This document shows positions 13,752 to 14,045 of a stretch of DNA of 14,045 bases, piece by piece. Source of the stretch: JAJFFW01 sp039187035 (lineage in GTDB: Bacteria > Pseudomonadota > Alphaproteobacteria > Caulobacterales > Parvularculaceae). The DNA lies in NCBI GenBank assembly GCA_039187035.1, contig JBCCZS010000076.1, positions 1-14,045 of the forward strand, read 5' to 3'. Under the pieces are notes generated by a model. It was given only the letters and a program-made list of their open reading frames with translations. It had not been told where the DNA came from and did not search any database. Made by a program: the position numbers and the translations under genes. The first letter of the stretch is position 1; every line of letters starts with the position of its first letter.

Positions 13752-14045
13752 GCCGAAGCTCCTTCGATGGCGGCGGCGATGACCGGGAACCGGTCGGGAT
13801 CGTTGGTCTCACGGCCCCATTCAGCCCACGACCCGTCATAGACCCGCCAGTCCTCGCGGCCGAGGACGGCGAGCGCGAGGGCGACGAGGCACGCCGTCAC
13901 GCCGGAGCCGCACGTGGCGATGACGGGCCGGGCGTCGGCGCCGCGTTCCGCAATCGCCGCGGCGAGGGCCGAAGCGGGGCGCAACCGGCCGCCAGGATCG
14001 ACGATCGCATCGGCCGGCCAATTGACCGCGCCCGGCGCCGCGCCC
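13748..14045 (-). CDS. sseA: 3-mercaptopyruvate sulfurtransferase (rhodanese), C-terminal part
   Basis: This is the last 98 residues of a two-domain rhodanese-type enzyme, cut by the window edge. It transfers sulfur from 3-mercaptopyruvate, a cysteine breakdown product, to thiols or cyanide. The visible C-terminal catalytic domain shows the end of the PGAVNWP turn, then ATCGSGVTACLVALAL with the active-site cysteine at codon 13912-13910, and VYDGSWAEWG. The loop CGSGVTA is the form typical of mercaptopyruvate sulfurtransferases, whereas thiosulfate sulfurtransferases usually have CRKGVT. The stop overlaps the GNAT start by ATGA. The gene heads the minus-strand series with the GNAT gene, metC and the PEGA lipoprotein. 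Confidence 0.9.
   Translation of the reverse strand, partial: GAAPGAVNWPADAIVDPGGRLRPASALAAAIAERGADARPVIATCGSGVTACLVALALAVLGREDWRVYDGSWAEWGRETNDPDRFPVIAAAIEGASA

Overview
The window reads as chromosomal DNA of a GC-rich alphaproteobacterium. The clearest lineage marker is an NDUFS4-type complex I accessory subunit, typical of Alphaproteobacteria and mitochondria. A cold-shock protein with two domains, a secreted YbjN-domain protein and the codon choice fit the same group. A Hyphomonadales/Parvularculales-like or Caulobacter-like relative is plausible, but I cannot fix the genus.

Layout: (1) 1-1172, the C-terminal part of a carotenoid cleavage oxygenase on the plus strand. It converges on a small minus-strand ORF (1169-1435) that has coding-like codons but no start. 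(2) 1453-3477, a minus-strand PQQ-dependent dehydrogenase of the membrane glucose dehydrogenase type, divergent from recJ (3603-5414). An inverted repeat lies between the two starts. (3) 5431-8375, a plus-strand housekeeping block: a recJ terminator that appears to hold the tRNA-Glu promoter, tRNA-Glu, a secreted YbjN protein, a two-domain cold-shock protein, an exported DUF192 protein, tRNA-Pro, the NDUFS4-like subunit and tRNA-Arg. (4) 8622-9602, an OmpA-like peptidoglycan-binding protein, followed by a 407-base gene-free convergent region rich in hairpins. (5) 10010-14045, all minus strand: a compact trimeric autotransporter with its own promoter and structured leader, preceded by the series sseA (partial) - GNAT acetyltransferase - metC - PEGA lipoprotein.

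Functional themes: several products act at the cell envelope (PQQ dehydrogenase, YbjN, DUF192, OmpA-like protein, PEGA lipoprotein, trimeric autotransporter). The sseA-GNAT-metC group points to sulfur amino-acid metabolism: sseA and the GNAT gene overlap by ATGA and should be translationally coupled. The rest is general maintenance (RecJ, tRNAs, complex I, RNA chaperone).

I saw no insertion sequence, prophage, CRISPR array, toxin-antitoxin pair or recognisable defence system. Most of the window is ordinary core genome. The points most worth checking are the structured 9603-10009 intergenic region, the Cys-bracketed Asp-rich loop and tiny stalk of the autotransporter, the uncharacterised N-terminal module of the OmpA-like protein, and the start-less ORF at 1169-1435.
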